Shown here in pieces: positions 63,952 to 64,000 of a stretch of 64,000 nucleotides of DNA (the first letter of the stretch is position 1; every line of letters starts with the position of its first letter). The position numbers and the translations under genes are program-made. Source of the DNA: SKVR01 sp037441525 (GTDB lineage: Bacteria > Bacteroidota > Bacteroidia > Bacteroidales > UBA7960); assembly GCA_037441525.1 (NCBI GenBank), contig JBBISA010000001.1, forward strand, positions 271,711 through 335,710, in the 5' to 3' direction. The notes under the pieces are model-generated. The model was not told the origin of the DNA. It made no database searches and saw nothing but the letters and a program-made list of their open reading frames with translations.

Positions 63952-64000
63952 GTCAAGTAGGCAGAGGGAGTTTCACCCTAAGCCTCTCACAGAACCGTAC
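63952..64000 (-). mobile_element. 3' end of a group II intron (domain V/VI), cut by window edge
   Basis: Read on the minus strand, the edge begins GTACGGTTCTG, the 3' strand of intron domain V, followed by a domain VI-like hairpin (GAGAGG ... CCTCT) and a CCTACTTGAC ending typical of bacterial group II introns. The 5' half of domain V and any reverse transcriptase gene lie beyond 64000. The exact splice boundary is uncertain by a few bases. Confidence 0.7.

Noticed and set aside
1..64000. tRNA, rRNA, riboswitch or CRISPR array
   Set aside because: Reading all gaps between genes showed no cloverleaf-like sequence, no regular spaced repeats and no riboswitch core that I could recognise; a covariance-model scan was not possible.

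Overview
The window looks like a chromosomal segment of a member of the Bacteroidota, probably an anaerobic or facultative lineage near the Bacteroidales/Marinilabiliales. The evidence is a fused SecD-SecF protein, a PorE-like OmpA/TPR/PD40 protein of the type IX secretion system, the rpmG-DUF4295-ftsY-rimO block, a Porin_10-like outer-membrane protein, a KorDABC ferredoxin oxidoreductase plus a single-chain pyruvate:ferredoxin oxidoreductase, and many Bacteroidota-type promoters (TAnnTTTG, sometimes with TTTG or ATTG about 19 bases upstream). No rRNA, tRNA or CRISPR array was recognised.

Layout. 1-2.5 kb: the 3' end of an ABC-2 transporter gene, a lipoprotein and a small exported protein. 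2.5-11.3 kb: a plus-strand signalling cluster with a lone receiver, a CheB-CheR-multi-PAS fusion without a kinase, a second lone receiver, a receiver-adenylate cyclase and a REC-PAS-PAS-kinase-REC hybrid kinase; together they suggest a phosphorelay that ends in cAMP synthesis. 11.4-24.6 kb: ilvE, then minus-strand housekeeping genes (pyrF, prfA, purM-like, porE-like, tatA, secDF) and the korDABC operon. 24.8-33.7 kb: a SanA-like envelope protein, an S9 peptidase, a porin-like protein and nifJ. 33.8-36.0 kb: a membrane pyrophosphatase gene (hppA) that is clearly decayed, with three inferred frameshifts, in-frame stops, a 63-base direct-repeat interval and loss of a conserved acidic motif.

36.3-61.4 kb: recR, an unusual glycosyltransferase fusion, a stand-alone 2-oxoacid dehydrogenase E2, an exonuclease, an FAH-family enzyme, a second sensory pair (an output-less GAF/PAS membrane protein and a PAS histidine kinase), DNA repair and rRNA methylation genes, a MATE exporter, an intracellular leucine-rich-repeat protein, a GH3-beta-lactamase fusion, an M3 peptidase lipoprotein, rimO, ftsY, DUF4295, rpmG, an SlyD-type FKBP, a cold-shock protein and a lipase-like hydrolase.

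61.4-64.0 kb is an accessory junction: a frameshifted transposase C-terminus, a short stretch with one attC-like core site, a two-gene restriction-modification system (a putative PD-(D/E)XK nuclease and a DNA methyltransferase), and, at the right edge, the last ~50 bases of a minus-strand group II intron. The rest of the window is mostly ordinary core genome. The most notable items are the decayed hppA, the REC-cyclase/CheB-CheR cluster, the glycosyltransferase fusion and this right-hand mobile junction.
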